A DNA stretch of 64,000 nucleotides from Lewinellaceae bacterium (GTDB taxonomy: Bacteria > Bacteroidota > Bacteroidia > Chitinophagales > Saprospiraceae), in contig JACJYG010000005.1 in NCBI GenBank assembly GCA_020636215.1, forward strand, positions 248,001 to 312,000, in the 5' to 3' direction. Shown one piece after another: positions 8,920 to 18,586 of the stretch. How positions within the stretch are numbered: position 1 is the first letter of the stretch; the number at the start of each line of letters is the position of its first letter. Made by a program: the position numbers and the translations under genes. The notes under the pieces were generated by a model. It did no database searches. It had not been told where the DNA came from and saw nothing but the letters and a program-made list of their open reading frames with translations.

Positions 8920-11900
8920 TTATTTCAGCATCCCGTCTACTTGTGCCATAATGGCCTCCACCAAGCCCGGCGCCTCCTCTTTTTTGCCGGTGACGGTGAA
9001 GGCTTCGCCCACCACCGTTTTGCCTTTGAAGAGGCGGGCGCGCACGGTCACGGCATCGCCTGCTACGCTATACAGCCCTTTGAGGGAGTAGGCATTTTTA
9101 TACTCACTCACATCCACATAGATCAGCTCTGCCTGCGCCCCCTTTGCAGTTACGCTACGGAAGTAGTCGGCCAATGCCTGCCCCAGCCCCAGCTCATCGT
9201 CGAAGCTGTCCTCGTTTTGGAAAACGTTGCGGATGAAGACCGGTTTCATCTGTGGCAACGGGATTTCTACCCTTTCATTGATGAGGCCAACGGCAAAACC
9301 GCCGCTGTTTGGCGTCGCCATTGTAGGCGTCTGTATGCCGCCGATCTCGGAAGCCAGCTTCGGAACCCGGTCGCGCGCATATTCGAACAGGCGCACCACA
9401 TCGACCGTGGAATCCCCCTCCAGCGCACGGTATTTCATCCATTCCAGGAGGCTGTAGGTAAGCAGCCCCTGCCCGTACTGGCTGGCCTCATAGCTCACCT
9501 TGTCCGCTGCCGAGCCGGCCAGCACGAACATGCCGGTGCGGTCTTTCATGCGGTCGAGGGCGCGGATTTGGGTGGAATTGAGGTTTTTGGTTCCGCTTTC
9601 CAGTAATTCCACCACCTTGCCGGAATTGCAGGCGTCCAGGATCATGACCTGCTTCTGAGCGGGGATGTCGTTGATCCATTTGGTGAGCTCGGCGGTGGAG
9701 ATCGCCCGTGTATTGCGGACGCCTTCATCGCTGAGGTTTTCGCTGGCGATCTCCTGGGTGAGGTAGTAAAACTGCGCCCGGTCGGCGTCGCCATAGGTGA
9801 CACCGTGGCCGGAGAGGTACACCAGGAGGATGTCTTCGGCCTTGGCGCGGGCTTTGACGGCCTCGAAGGCTTTCCGGATATTGTCCTTACTGGGATGCAT
9901 ACTCAGCTCTGTGGTATCGGTAGTGAACAACCGGACCACTACGCTATCTGCCCCAAAGAGCTGGCCGCCGGCCTGTTGGATGGCGCTGGCCATGGCTTCG
10001 GCGTCTTTGCCCGGGAAGTTCAGGTCCAGCTTATCACCGGCGTAGTTGGCGGTGCCGATGATGATGGCGTAGAGGGCCGCGTCGCGGGTGGCCTGAAAGG
10101 CAGGGGAAGGCGCGCTGTTGTTTCCCGTACCTTTACTTAGGGCGAAACGAGGGTGGTAGGCCACTGAATGCACCGGGCTTTTCAGCCAGCCGGCTTCGTT
10201 GTAGGCGCGCACCGAGATGGTGTTGAGGCTGTCCTGCAGGAAATAGCGGCTGTACTGCGCCAGGTTGACGTTTAGGGAAGTGCTCCTTTTCTTTTCAAAC
10301 CCCTGCGGTGGATTGGCGTCTTCTATGATCTCCTTTCCATTAATAAACACGCTCACTTTGCCCAGGCCGCCGTTGCGGGGCGTGAGCCCGATCTGCAAGC
10401 GATGGGACTGGGTATCCAGTTCCAGGGAGACGACAGGGTATAGGGCGACGGTATCGAAGCCTTCGACGGAGCGGAGGGGGTCGTCGGAGAAGCCGAGCAG
10501 TTTCTGCATCAGGCCGGGCTCGTAGTAGCGCTCTTTGAGTTGGTTCAGTTCGATGAATTCGCTGCCAACCAGATAGTACATCCATAACATGGCCTCCGGA
10601 GAGGCATCGAAGAGGCCGGAGGGATGCAGGGCGATCCAGTTATTTTGGTCCAGCAGGTACAACTTGAACAATTCTTCTCCGGTATCCATGGCCCAAAACC
10701 CGATGGCGCCATCTACCAGCCTGAGGAGCAAAAGGTTTCCCTCCGGATAGTATTGTACACTTCTGATCCCGGCCTCGTCCACCAGTTCATGGATCAGCTT
10801 TCCGGTATGGGTATCGTACACTCTGGCGACGTTATCATACTGAGTTATGGTGGCCATTTGTTTTCCGTCCGGGCTGTACTGAAAAGCCTGTCCCGGAACG
10901 AGGAAAAGTTCTTTTCCCGTTGCAGCGTCCCATACCTGAACGTAATCCAGGGTTACGGTGGCAATTTGCTTTCCGTCCGGGCTGTACCCTTTTCCATTGA
11001 ACCAAAGGTCGACGTGGATGCTGTCATGAACCAGTTCCCCTGACCAGGCATCGCGCACCTCGATGCGGTTGTTCTCCGAGTTGTTGGCCAAGAAATACTT
11101 CCCGTCAGGGCTATAAAAAAGGGGGGCCGCGTCAGGGGGGGTAAAGGTGTTTAATAGCGCGCCGGTTCGGGCGTCCCATACCTTGGCCATAGGGTCTTGT
11201 AACTCCAGGGCAAAGATGTCTTCGCGCGGTTTCCAGCGCCCTTGTAACGTCAGCACCGATTTTCCATCCGGGTTGAATTGGGCGGACGCTACGCCCCGGA
11301 GGCGGAACAGGAACTCTCCGGAGCGGGCATCCCATACTTTGACTGTACTGTCCTGCAGCGTCAGCACCGATTCCCCGTTCGGGTTGAAATGAGCGGACGC
11401 TGCGCCCTGGAGGTTGAACAGAAGCTTTCCAGTATCAGCGTCCCACACTTTGGCCGTTGTATCTTGTAAGGCCAGGATCGATTCTCCCCCCGGGCTGTAT
11501 TGAGGGGCTTCCACGCCCTGGAGGCTGAACAGGAGTTTTTGGGAATGAGCATCCCACACTTTAGCCGTGGCGCCTTGTAAGGCCAGGATCGACCTTCCTT
11601 CCGGATGGTATTGTACATCGCTTAATGCTTCCCCCTGTCCGGCATAAGCGTGGAGCAGGTGGCCGGAGCGAGCATCCCACATTACAGCGGTATTGTCGTG
11701 GACGGTCAAAAGCCGGGCCCTGTCCGGGCTGTATTGGGCGGCCCGGACAGGTTTAATAAACCCGGTAAGGTGATGAATGGGCCGGCCCGTAGCGACATCC
11801 CAGGTGATCGCGCCGTGCTCGCCGCCGGTTACAATTTGTGTTCCATCCGGATGGTATTGGGCGGCCGATAACCCGGCGGCATCCAGGCGGTGGATGATCT

Positions 11901-12966
11901 TTCCGGAGCGGGCATCCCAGATGATGCCGTTTCCGTTATGGAGCCCCAGGATCTGCCTGTCATCGGGACTGTATTGAATGTCCCGAAGCTGCAAACCGGT
12001 TTGCCCCTCGAGTTCGTGGCGAAGCGCTCCGGTAAGGGCATCCTGCACCTCGATCCTGCCATCTGCATTGTAACCCAGGATCCATTGTCCTCCCTGGCTA
12101 TATTGAGGTTGCCGGGTTCCCGGAATAGTTCGAACCGGATTACGGGTGAGCGCATCCCATGCCACGGCTGTACTGTCATCGCTCATGGTGAGCACCTGAG
12201 TTCCATCCGGGCTGAAGTGGCCGAAGCGCCCGGGGAGGAGGCCGGCGAAGTTACCCGAACGGGCATCCCAGATCATGGCCGTACCGTCGCTGAGGAGGGT
12301 AGCGATCTGCATACCGTTGGGATTGTATTCGGCAAATCGGAAATACGCTGGTTCCGGCAGCTTGTAAAGGAGGCTTCCGGAAAGCGGATCGCCGACGGCC
12401 ACGGTTCCATCCTCGAAAATGGCCAAAGCCTGTTTTCCGTCCGGGCTGAAAGTCATAAAAAGGACAGCGTCCCAGTGCCATTTGTCGGGCTGAAAAATGC
12501 TGGGCTCTCCGGAAACGGCATCCCAGGCCCAGGAAGACGAGGCATGCGCCTTCCACAGGATTTTCCCATCCGGGCTATATTCGGGGGAACATCCACTGCA
12601 GGGGATGTCAAAAATGAGCTTTCCGGTTCGGGCATCCCATACTTTAGCCGGCCCGTCCAGGCTTGTGGTGAGCACCTGCGTTCCGTCCGGGCTGAACCGG
12701 GCTCCTGTAAAATAGCTTATGGGCCCTGTGAAGTCGTGCATGAGCCGGCCGGAGGAGGTATCCCATACTTTTACGCTGTTATAGCCTTGAGTAAGTATTT
12801 GATTTCCATCCGGGCTGAACTGTGCAGAGCTGATCCCACTGGTATGCCCCTTGGGAATGACCAACCTGGGGGTGTAGGCATTGGCATCTGAGCCGTGCTG
12901 CCCCCACAGGCGATGCACGGGAAGGAAGACGATCAGGGCAAGAAAGAATGGTAAGTGGTGTTTCAT
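8920..12966 (-). CDS. Exported WD40-caspase (peptidase C14) protein
   Basis: About 1348 residues from MKHHLPFFLALIVFLPVHRL (ATG at 12964-12966). The frame is open 21 codons further up, but this start gives a clean signal peptide. Residues 40-800 are WD40-type repeats of the form SPDG-x-x-(I/V)-x-T, then VWDA-x-(S/T)-G. A linker follows (LKERYYEPGLMQKLLGFSDD), then an Ig-like segment (SVFINGKEII), a caspase fold starting ALYAIIIGTANYAG with catalytic His in YLSGHGV (about 1050) and Cys in ILDACNSGKV (about 1112), and a C-terminal domain of about 110 residues shared by all three paralogues. A role as an exported or envelope-associated cysteine protease with a propeller for ligand or partner binding is inferred. 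It lies 40 bp behind the upstream paralogue and 21 bp before the frameshifted one, so all three may be co-transcribed. Confidence 0.85.
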   Translation of the reverse strand: MKHHLPFFLALIVFLPVHRLWGQHGSDANAYTPRLVIPKGHTSGISSAQFSPDGNQILTQGYNSVKVWDTSSGRLMHDFTGPISYFTGARFSPDGTQVLTTSLDGPAKVWDARTGKLIFDIPCSGCSPEYSPDGKILWKAHASSSWAWDAVSGEPSIFQPDKWHWDAVLFMTFSPDGKQALAIFEDGTVAVGDPLSGSLLYKLPEPAYFRFAEYNPNGMQIATLLSDGTAMIWDARSGNFAGLLPGRFGHFSPDGTQVLTMSDDSTAVAWDALTRNPVRTIPGTRQPQYSQGGQWILGYNADGRIEVQDALTGALRHELEGQTGLQLRDIQYSPDDRQILGLHNGNGIIWDARSGKIIHRLDAAGLSAAQYHPDGTQIVTGGEHGAITWDVATGRPIHHLTGFIKPVRAAQYSPDRARLLTVHDNTAVMWDARSGHLLHAYAGQGEALSDVQYHPEGRSILALQGATAKVWDAHSQKLLFSLQGVEAPQYSPGGESILALQDTTAKVWDADTGKLLFNLQGAASAHFNPNGESVLTLQDSTVKVWDARSGEFLFRLRGVASAQFNPDGKSVLTLQGRWKPREDIFALELQDPMAKVWDARTGALLNTFTPPDAAPLFYSPDGKYFLANNSENNRIEVRDAWSGELVHDSIHVDLWFNGKGYSPDGKQIATVTLDYVQVWDAATGKELFLVPGQAFQYSPDGKQMATITQYDNVARVYDTHTGKLIHELVDEAGIRSVQYYPEGNLLLLRLVDGAIGFWAMDTGEELFKLYLLDQNNWIALHPSGLFDASPEAMLWMYYLVGSEFIELNQLKERYYEPGLMQKLLGFSDDPLRSVEGFDTVALYPVVSLELDTQSHRLQIGLTPRNGGLGKVSVFINGKEIIEDANPPQGFEKKRSTSLNVNLAQYSRYFLQDSLNTISVRAYNEAGWLKSPVHSVAYHPRFALSKGTGNNSAPSPAFQATRDAALYAIIIGTANYAGDKLDLNFPGKDAEAMASAIQQAGGQLFGADSVVVRLFTTDTTELSMHPSKDNIRKAFEAVKARAKAEDILLVYLSGHGVTYGDADRAQFYYLTQEIASENLSDEGVRNTRAISTAELTKWINDIPAQKQVMILDACNSGKVVELLESGTKNLNSTQIRALDRMKDRTGMFVLAGSAADKVSYEASQYGQGLLTYSLLEWMKYRALEGDSTVDVVRLFEYARDRVPKLASEIGGIQTPTMATPNSGGFAVGLINERVEIPLPQMKPVFIRNVFQNEDSFDDELGLGQALADYFRSVTAKGAQAELIYVDVSEYKNAYSLKGLYSVAGDAVTVRARLFKGKTVVGEAFTVTGKKEEAPGLVEAIMAQVDGMLK

Positions 12967-13006
12967 TAAATATATGTGTAGTACAGGAGGTTCATTTCTC
13001 TCAATG

Positions 13007-16000
13007 CTACTCATTCTGCAAAATACCAAAAGCCTGCTTCAGGACCTCATCCACCAGCTCCTGCAACTGGCCGGCCTGGCCCTTGGCCTGAATATCTCCC
13101 AAGGGTGTTCTGCCTTTGAATAGTTTAGCCTGGAGAGACACCCGCCCTTCCGCCAGCCCGTAAAGGCCTTTGATGGAGTAGGCATCCTTATACTTCGGAA
13201 TGTCCACGTAGATGAGGCTGGCTTGTGTTCCTTTAGCGGTGATCTCCTGCAGTTGGCTTTCCAGGAGTTCTCCAATGTTGAGCACATCGTCAAAAGCGGT
13301 TTCCTCCTGGAAATAGTTGCGCACAAAGACCGGCTTCTTCGGAGATAGCGGGATATGCACCTGCTCATTGAATATCCCGATATCGATACTGCCGCTGCCA
13401 GGGGTTAGCATGGTTGGCGTTTGTATCCCGCCGATGGACTCCGCCAGTTTGGGCACCTCGTCCCGGGCGTATTCGAAGAGCAGGGCGACATCGACGTATT
13501 TATCCTCCCTGAGTTTGAAGCCGCTCATGCCCTGCAGGATGCTGTAGGTGAGCAATCCCTGCCCGTACTGGCTGGCCTCGTAGCTTACCTTATCGGCCGC
13601 CGAGCCGGCCAGCACGAACATGCCGGTGCGGTCCTTCATGCGGTCGAGGGCGCGGACCTGGGTGGAGTTCAGGCTTTTGGTTCCGGTATTTAGGGACTCT
13701 ACCACTTTTCCGGAATTACAGGCGTCCAGGATCATGACCTGTTTCTGAGCGGGGATGTCGTTGATCCATTTGGTGAGTTCGGCTGAAGAGATGGCGCGGG
13801 TGGTGCGAACGCCTTCGTCACTCAGGTCTTCACTGCTGATGTCCTGGGTAAGGTAGTAGAATTGCGCCTGTTCGGCATCTCCGTAGGTGACGCCATGGCC
13901 GGAGAGGTAGACCAGGAGGATATCTTCGGCTTTGGCGCGGGCTTTGATTGTCTCGAAGGCTTTCCGGATATTGTCCTTACTGGGATGCATTTCCAGGCTG
14001 GTAGTGTCGGTGGTGAACAACCGGACCACCATGCTATCTGGCCCAAAGAGCTGGCCGCCGGCCTGTTGGATGGCGCTGGCCATGGCTTTGGCATCCTTGT
14101 CCGGGTATTTCAGGTCCAGTTTTTCGCCGGCATAGTTGGCCGTGCCGATGAGGATGGCGTAGAGGGCCGGGTCGCGGGTGGCTTGAAAAGCGAAGGCCAG
14201 CGCGCCGCCGCCCGGCTCTCCCTTTGCACGGGCGAAACTCGGGCGGTAGGCCACCGTTTGGGCCGGGCTTTTCAGCCAGCCGGCGGCATTGAAAGCGCGT
14301 ACGGAGATGGTGTTGAGGCTGTCTTGCAGGAAATAACGACGGTAGGGCGCCAGGTTGACGTTTAAGGAAGTGCTTCTTTTCTTTTCAAACCCCTGGGGCG
14401 GATTGGCGTCTTCGATGATCTCCTTTCCATTGACGAACACACTGACTTTGCCCAGGGCCCCGTTGCGGGGGGTGAGGCCGATTTGCAATTGATGGCTTTG
14501 GGTATCCAATTGCAGCGATACGATAGGGAAGAGGGCAATGGTATCGAGGCCTTCCACGGAGCGGATGGGCTCGTCGGAGAAGCCCAGGAGTTTTTGCATC
14601 AGCCCGGGTTCGTAGTACCGCTCTTTGAGCTGCTCCAGTTCGAGGGTTTCCAGGCCGAGGGTAAAGTACATCTGTTCCATGGCGCCCGTGCTGGCGTCGA
14701 ACAGGCCGGAGGGGGCGACGACGGCCCAATCGGCCTTTCCGTAGGGGATAAAGGTAAGGGCAAGGGTATCTCTGGCGATATCCACGATCTCTACCGCATG
14801 GGACTGGAGCAGGAAGGCGTAACGCCCATCTGGAGAAAGGCCGATGAGGGGGTTTTGCAGGCCCGGGAAACCGGCCATCCACCTGCCACTGTCAATATCC
14901 CAGATACTTGCCGAATAGCCCGTTTTACCCATCGATCCACCCAGGTAGTCCAGCATACCGTAGCTGCTCTGCGCGATGAGGTACTTACCGTTTGGCGTGA
15001 TTTCCAGGCTGCGGATGCGATTAGATGCTGTCAGCGAATCTATGGGGATCGTTCGGAGCAACTCCAGTTCACCGTTTTGTGTATTCCATTCAAAAAGGGA
15101 AATTTCCGGATTTTGCCAGCCAGAGGTTTGTCGCGCTGCGATCACCCGTTCCCCGGATGGGTTGGCCCAGCAGGCGGCCGGGCCCTTACCAGGCAGGGGC
15201 GTGTCAATTACAGGCTGCAGTTTGGGAATTTCCCAGCCCTGTAATCGTCCGTTTGCGTAACTCACCAGCCGGCCGGGCTGGCCTAAAAATTGCACCCAAT
15301 CTATTTTTTGGCCTTCCACCCTGGCGCTCCAGTAGGGAGGCGCGGCCGTATTGGCCTGCCACAAAAACAGATTGCCCCCTGGGAGGCCTGCTACCAGCCG
15401 ATTACCGGAATCGTCCAGGTCACAGGCAATATTTTGGTGGTTACCCCAAGAATCATTAGAGTCCGTATTTATACGCCAAAGCGTATCCCCTGTAACGTGG
15501 TTTCTCCAGGCCAGTGCGCCATCGTCATAGGCGGACTCCCAAAAGCCGATGTTTTCATGGCGGGTGAATTGGAAGTGGCTGCGCTCGTGTTCTGCCTCTT
15601 TAAACAGCAGCTTTACGCCATCCAACTGCCATATCTCGGCCAATCCCGGGGCAGGTTCCATGTAATTATTGGACCCCAGGTACAATTGTTTGCCCTGCGG
15701 AGAAAGGCCCGCTTGGAGATAAGTTCCACTGGCCATTAAATGGGGTTGTTGCTGTCCTGTATTGGCGTTAGTAAACCACAATTCGCCCATCGGGCCAATG
15801 CTGTTGTCCAGGTAAGTGCTCAGCAGGAGGGACCCGTCGGGGGAAGCGTAGGTTTGGGCATAGGGGTCATCCACCGGGTCATCATCCATGAATTTTTGCT
15901 CCCGGAGCAGGCGCCCGCTTTCAATATCCCATTGGCGAAGCGTATTGGATGCCGGCAATTGAAAGAACTGAAATACCTGGGCGCCATCGATGGTGATCCA

Positions 16001-16732
16001 TGCTTTCCAGGCGGAGCGGGCTTCGCCATTTTCATCATTCAGCACAATCGGGAATTGCCGGATCACTTTTTTGTTCCGGATATCGTAGGCCAGGGCTTCT
16101 GTATCGGTTAAAAGGGTGAGCTCGGTATCCCTCCTGAAGCGGGCCTGCCGGACGGTATCTTCTCCCTGATACAGCAATTGCTTATCGCCGGAATAAGGGT
16201 CCATCAAGTACAATTTTTCGCTGCCGGTGATCAGCTGCTTGGGATTTTGCTGGAAGGTGGCGCAGCTAGCCTGCCATTCCTGTAACTGCCTGCCGCTGCT
16301 GGTTTCCCAGATCTGAAAATGCCGGTTGTCTGTTTGCGAAAGTAGCAACCGGCCGTCTGCCGAGAAAGAGAGGCCCACGATCCGGGTGAATTGCACCTTG
16401 TTTTTCCAAATGGGCTGGCCACTACTGATGTCCCAGACTTCGATGGTACAGTCTCGGGAAGAACCCGCGATCAGCCGGTTATCCGGAGAGATGGCCAGGC
16501 CGGTCAGTTCGATAGCGGAGGAAAAGTGCTGCAGTTCTTTAAGGGATCCTATTTCCCAGAGAATGATACGGCCGGATTCATCGGTTGAAACGAGGTATTG
16601 TTCGTCCTCCGAAAAGCTGCAGGCCGTTATTTTTTCGGCATGGCCGGTAGGGATGATCAGCTGTGGGCGCTGTGCCTGTAAAAGGATTGGCAGAAAAGCC
16701 AGTAAATAAAGGTAAAAGCGAAAGTTTTGCAT
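13007..16732 (-). CDS. Exported WD40-caspase (peptidase C14) protein, first of three
   Basis: 1241 residues from MQNFRFYLYLLAFLPILLQA (ATG at 16730-16732), chosen because it gives a typical signal peptide; the frame is open further upstream without a sensible N-terminus. WD40 repeats here are more diverged than in the next gene (for example GHAEKITACSFSEDEQYLVS) and run to about residue 690. The linker LKERYYEPGLMQKLLGFSDE, Ig-like segment, caspase domain (YLSGHGV about 946; ILDACNSGKV about 1005) and C-terminal domain follow. The caspase halves of the three genes are nearly identical in sequence while their propellers differ. This suggests that the effector is conserved and the sensor part varies, possibly maintained by gene conversion. 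Confidence 0.85.
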   Translation of the reverse strand: MQNFRFYLYLLAFLPILLQAQRPQLIIPTGHAEKITACSFSEDEQYLVSTDESGRIILWEIGSLKELQHFSSAIELTGLAISPDNRLIAGSSRDCTIEVWDISSGQPIWKNKVQFTRIVGLSFSADGRLLLSQTDNRHFQIWETSSGRQLQEWQASCATFQQNPKQLITGSEKLYLMDPYSGDKQLLYQGEDTVRQARFRRDTELTLLTDTEALAYDIRNKKVIRQFPIVLNDENGEARSAWKAWITIDGAQVFQFFQLPASNTLRQWDIESGRLLREQKFMDDDPVDDPYAQTYASPDGSLLLSTYLDNSIGPMGELWFTNANTGQQQPHLMASGTYLQAGLSPQGKQLYLGSNNYMEPAPGLAEIWQLDGVKLLFKEAEHERSHFQFTRHENIGFWESAYDDGALAWRNHVTGDTLWRINTDSNDSWGNHQNIACDLDDSGNRLVAGLPGGNLFLWQANTAAPPYWSARVEGQKIDWVQFLGQPGRLVSYANGRLQGWEIPKLQPVIDTPLPGKGPAACWANPSGERVIAARQTSGWQNPEISLFEWNTQNGELELLRTIPIDSLTASNRIRSLEITPNGKYLIAQSSYGMLDYLGGSMGKTGYSASIWDIDSGRWMAGFPGLQNPLIGLSPDGRYAFLLQSHAVEIVDIARDTLALTFIPYGKADWAVVAPSGLFDASTGAMEQMYFTLGLETLELEQLKERYYEPGLMQKLLGFSDEPIRSVEGLDTIALFPIVSLQLDTQSHQLQIGLTPRNGALGKVSVFVNGKEIIEDANPPQGFEKKRSTSLNVNLAPYRRYFLQDSLNTISVRAFNAAGWLKSPAQTVAYRPSFARAKGEPGGGALAFAFQATRDPALYAILIGTANYAGEKLDLKYPDKDAKAMASAIQQAGGQLFGPDSMVVRLFTTDTTSLEMHPSKDNIRKAFETIKARAKAEDILLVYLSGHGVTYGDAEQAQFYYLTQDISSEDLSDEGVRTTRAISSAELTKWINDIPAQKQVMILDACNSGKVVESLNTGTKSLNSTQVRALDRMKDRTGMFVLAGSAADKVSYEASQYGQGLLTYSILQGMSGFKLREDKYVDVALLFEYARDEVPKLAESIGGIQTPTMLTPGSGSIDIGIFNEQVHIPLSPKKPVFVRNYFQEETAFDDVLNIGELLESQLQEITAKGTQASLIYVDIPKYKDAYSIKGLYGLAEGRVSLQAKLFKGRTPLGDIQAKGQAGQLQELVDEVLKQAFGILQNE

Positions 16733-16867
16733 GTTGTTCGGGCCTGAATATCGGTTTTTTCTTAGTGCGTTGGGCGCCACCGGCTTGAATGAGATCAATA
16801 GCGGCAGAATGAAGTTAAAGAAAAAGATTGGATTGTCAGCAGGCCAAAAGGAAGCCTCGAAAAAGCC

Positions 16868-16912
16868 ATCCAACCATTCAGCCATCTTTAACCGGCTCGT
16901 AAGAGACGGTCA
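16868..16912 (-). terminator. 3'-end hairpin repeat, copy A
   Basis: Read on the minus strand this is CCGTCTC, TTAC, GAGCCGG, then TTAAAGATGGCTGAATGG. It lies just past the stop of the 16930-17433 gene. Two further copies (52557-52612 and 53847-53899) also lie at or just past stops of minus-strand genes. The 7-bp arms pair with one mismatch. Position and repetition suggest a 3'-end element or terminator. Confidence 0.4.
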
Positions 16913-16929
16913 ACCATTCCTTTTATCCC

Positions 16930-17433
16930 CTAATTCGCATTCGCCAGGCTATGCCCGTCATCTTTCGGGATCGGCAGGGCATTGGCCAGCGTGACGTGCC
17001 CTGCGTCGGTCACTTGAGAGCAGACGCCGTAGTTGTCCAGCTTGTCCATGTCGCCTTCGATCGCGGGGCCGGCCGTTTCGGTGATGATCAGGGCGCCTTC
17101 GTTGTGGATGTTGCCGGCCAGCATCAGCCCACTACCGTTTTTATAGCTGCCGTCGATGATCAGCACACCGGAGCGGGCGATCATCAGAAAGGCGCCATCT
17201 TCCACCTCCAGGCGGCCGATCGTTGGCGCTACGCTGCTCACCTCCGGGTAGTAGCCGTGCCACAGGTAAGGGATCAACACTTCATCCTGCATATCGGGCA
17301 CTGCTCCGGTGCTCCAGTTGTGGGCTTCCATCCAGTTGGTTTCCTGTCCCGGCGCGCCGCCGATCCAGATGTTCTGGGCGAAAGAAACGGTGCAGCTTAT
17401 GATGGTGATGGTGGTGAACAGCAGCTTTTTCAT
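16930..17433 (-). CDS. Exported hypothetical protein, 167 residues
   Basis: Signal peptide MKKLLFTTITIISCTVSFAQ, then NIWIGGAPGQETNWMEAHNW and a region of short beta-type turns (GSYKNGSGLMLAGNIHNEGA) that looks like the rungs of a small beta-helix. It is a paralogue of the gene cut off at the left edge (1-247). The family is not known to me. It is the first gene of the minus-strand run that continues into the WD40-caspases, about 200 bp upstream of the first one, but a terminator-like repeat (16868-16912) sits just after its stop. It is therefore probably transcribed separately. Confidence 0.7.
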   Translation of the reverse strand: MKKLLFTTITIISCTVSFAQNIWIGGAPGQETNWMEAHNWSTGAVPDMQDEVLIPYLWHGYYPEVSSVAPTIGRLEVEDGAFLMIARSGVLIIDGSYKNGSGLMLAGNIHNEGALIITETAGPAIEGDMDKLDNYGVCSQVTDAGHVTLANALPIPKDDGHSLANAN

Positions 17434-17510
17434 GATCGAGTAGTTTGAATGAATCGTTACTGCTTTATTTGGGAAGGAATGGGAAGGTTACCTTTCAGGG
17501 AGAGATTCTA

Positions 17511-17590
17511 ATGGATGCTGTTGATGCTGTTGATGCTGTTGATACTGTTGATACTGTTGATACTGTTGATGCTATGGATGCTATGGATGT
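17511..17590. repeat. 9-bp tandem repeat
   Basis: About eight to nine copies of a 9-bp unit of the form GATGCTGTT, drifting to GATACTGTT and GATGCTATG. It lies between two minus-strand genes and is not part of a credible gene. The period is a multiple of three, so any frame across it stays open; this produces spurious frames on both strands. Confidence 0.8.
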
Positions 17591-17710
17591 TAACCCGGGA
17601 GGATGCGGAGGACGGGCTGTGGAGGTCGTAGCGGTGTCTGAACCGGGATTTTCGGGATTTTATTGTGGGGATTGGGGGGGGCACATACCGATGATATAGC
17701 ACCAGGGGGG

Positions 17711-18310
17711 CTAGTATGGAAACACTTCGGAAAGAGGGAGAGAAAAACCGGGGAAGACGCCAACGGGCGCTTCCTCGCCAAGAACGAAGGGCGTAATGCG
17801 CAACAGTTCATATCGGCCTTGCTCATTCAGGCGATAGGCCAACACGGTGCCTTCATGGGGATGGACGATCCAGTATTCCCGAACCCCTGCATGTTGGTAT
17901 ATGTCGTATTTATCGGTGAGGTCCACCTGGGAAGTACTTTGGGAGAGGATCTCGATAATCCAGTCCGGTGCTCCATTGCAGCCCCGTTCGTCAATTTTTG
18001 CCGGGTCGCAGATAATACTCAGGTCGGGCTGGACCACCGTGTCGATCTTATCGTCTGATTGTTTGTAAGGAGTCAGCGGAAGGCGAACATCGAAAGGGGC
18101 GGTGAATACCTCGCATTGATTGCCGAGCAAAAAAGTGGAAATGATCCGGTGGAGGTTGCCGGAAATCCTTTGGTGGGCCGTACCCGGAGCGGGAGGCATT
18201 TTGACAACCTTACCCCGAATGAGCTCCACCCTCTCCCTGAACTGCCAGGTCAGGTAGTCTGCATAGGTATACTGCTTACGCAGGTCAAGCTGGTTGATTT
18301 CTGTGATCAT
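17711..18310 (-). CDS. Uma2-family (DUF820) putative endonuclease
   Basis: 199 residues with the layout of the Uma2 family, a PD-(D/E)XK-like fold common in cyanobacteria and Bacteroidota. It starts with YTYADYLTWQ and ELIRGKVVKMPPAPGTAHQR. The core is VVQPDLSIICDPAKIDERGC, then GAPDWIIEILSQST. The acidic residues of VQPD and WIIEIL are the expected catalytic positions, followed by K in DLTDKYDIYQ. The C-terminal half, VREYWIVHPHEGTV, is also typical. Length is normal (180-200). The biological role of the family is unclear; many copies are multi-gene and sit near mobile DNA. It stands alone on the minus strand, divergent from the WYL regulator. Confidence 0.85.
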   Translation of the reverse strand: MITEINQLDLRKQYTYADYLTWQFRERVELIRGKVVKMPPAPGTAHQRISGNLHRIISTFLLGNQCEVFTAPFDVRLPLTPYKQSDDKIDTVVQPDLSIICDPAKIDERGCNGAPDWIIEILSQSTSQVDLTDKYDIYQHAGVREYWIVHPHEGTVLAYRLNEQGRYELLRITPFVLGEEAPVGVFPGFSLPLSEVFPY

Positions 18311-18586
18311 TCGCGGGGTTTTCTTTAAAAATAAAAATTTCCCATAGAAAAGTTATCATGAAAAAACCATGCTACCTCTTCAACCCCGGCACTTCCCGAG
18401 GCTGAGGGAGAGGGGAGAATCGGAAAAAAGGGGGGATAACCATGCCGGAAGAAACAGTTGGAGATGAGATAGGCAGGAGCGCCAATGAAATACATGTCAA
18501 AAAAACATCTTGAGCCGTAGGTTCTTTGTTGGAAATATTTAAATTTAAGGCACAGGAGTGAAGGCCCAACCCATAACCATAATGCC

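Noticed and set aside
8686..9606. Long open frame on the plus strand opposite the caspase genes
   Set aside because: It lies fully opposite well-supported minus-strand genes; its text is the reverse of conserved caspase and WD40 codons.
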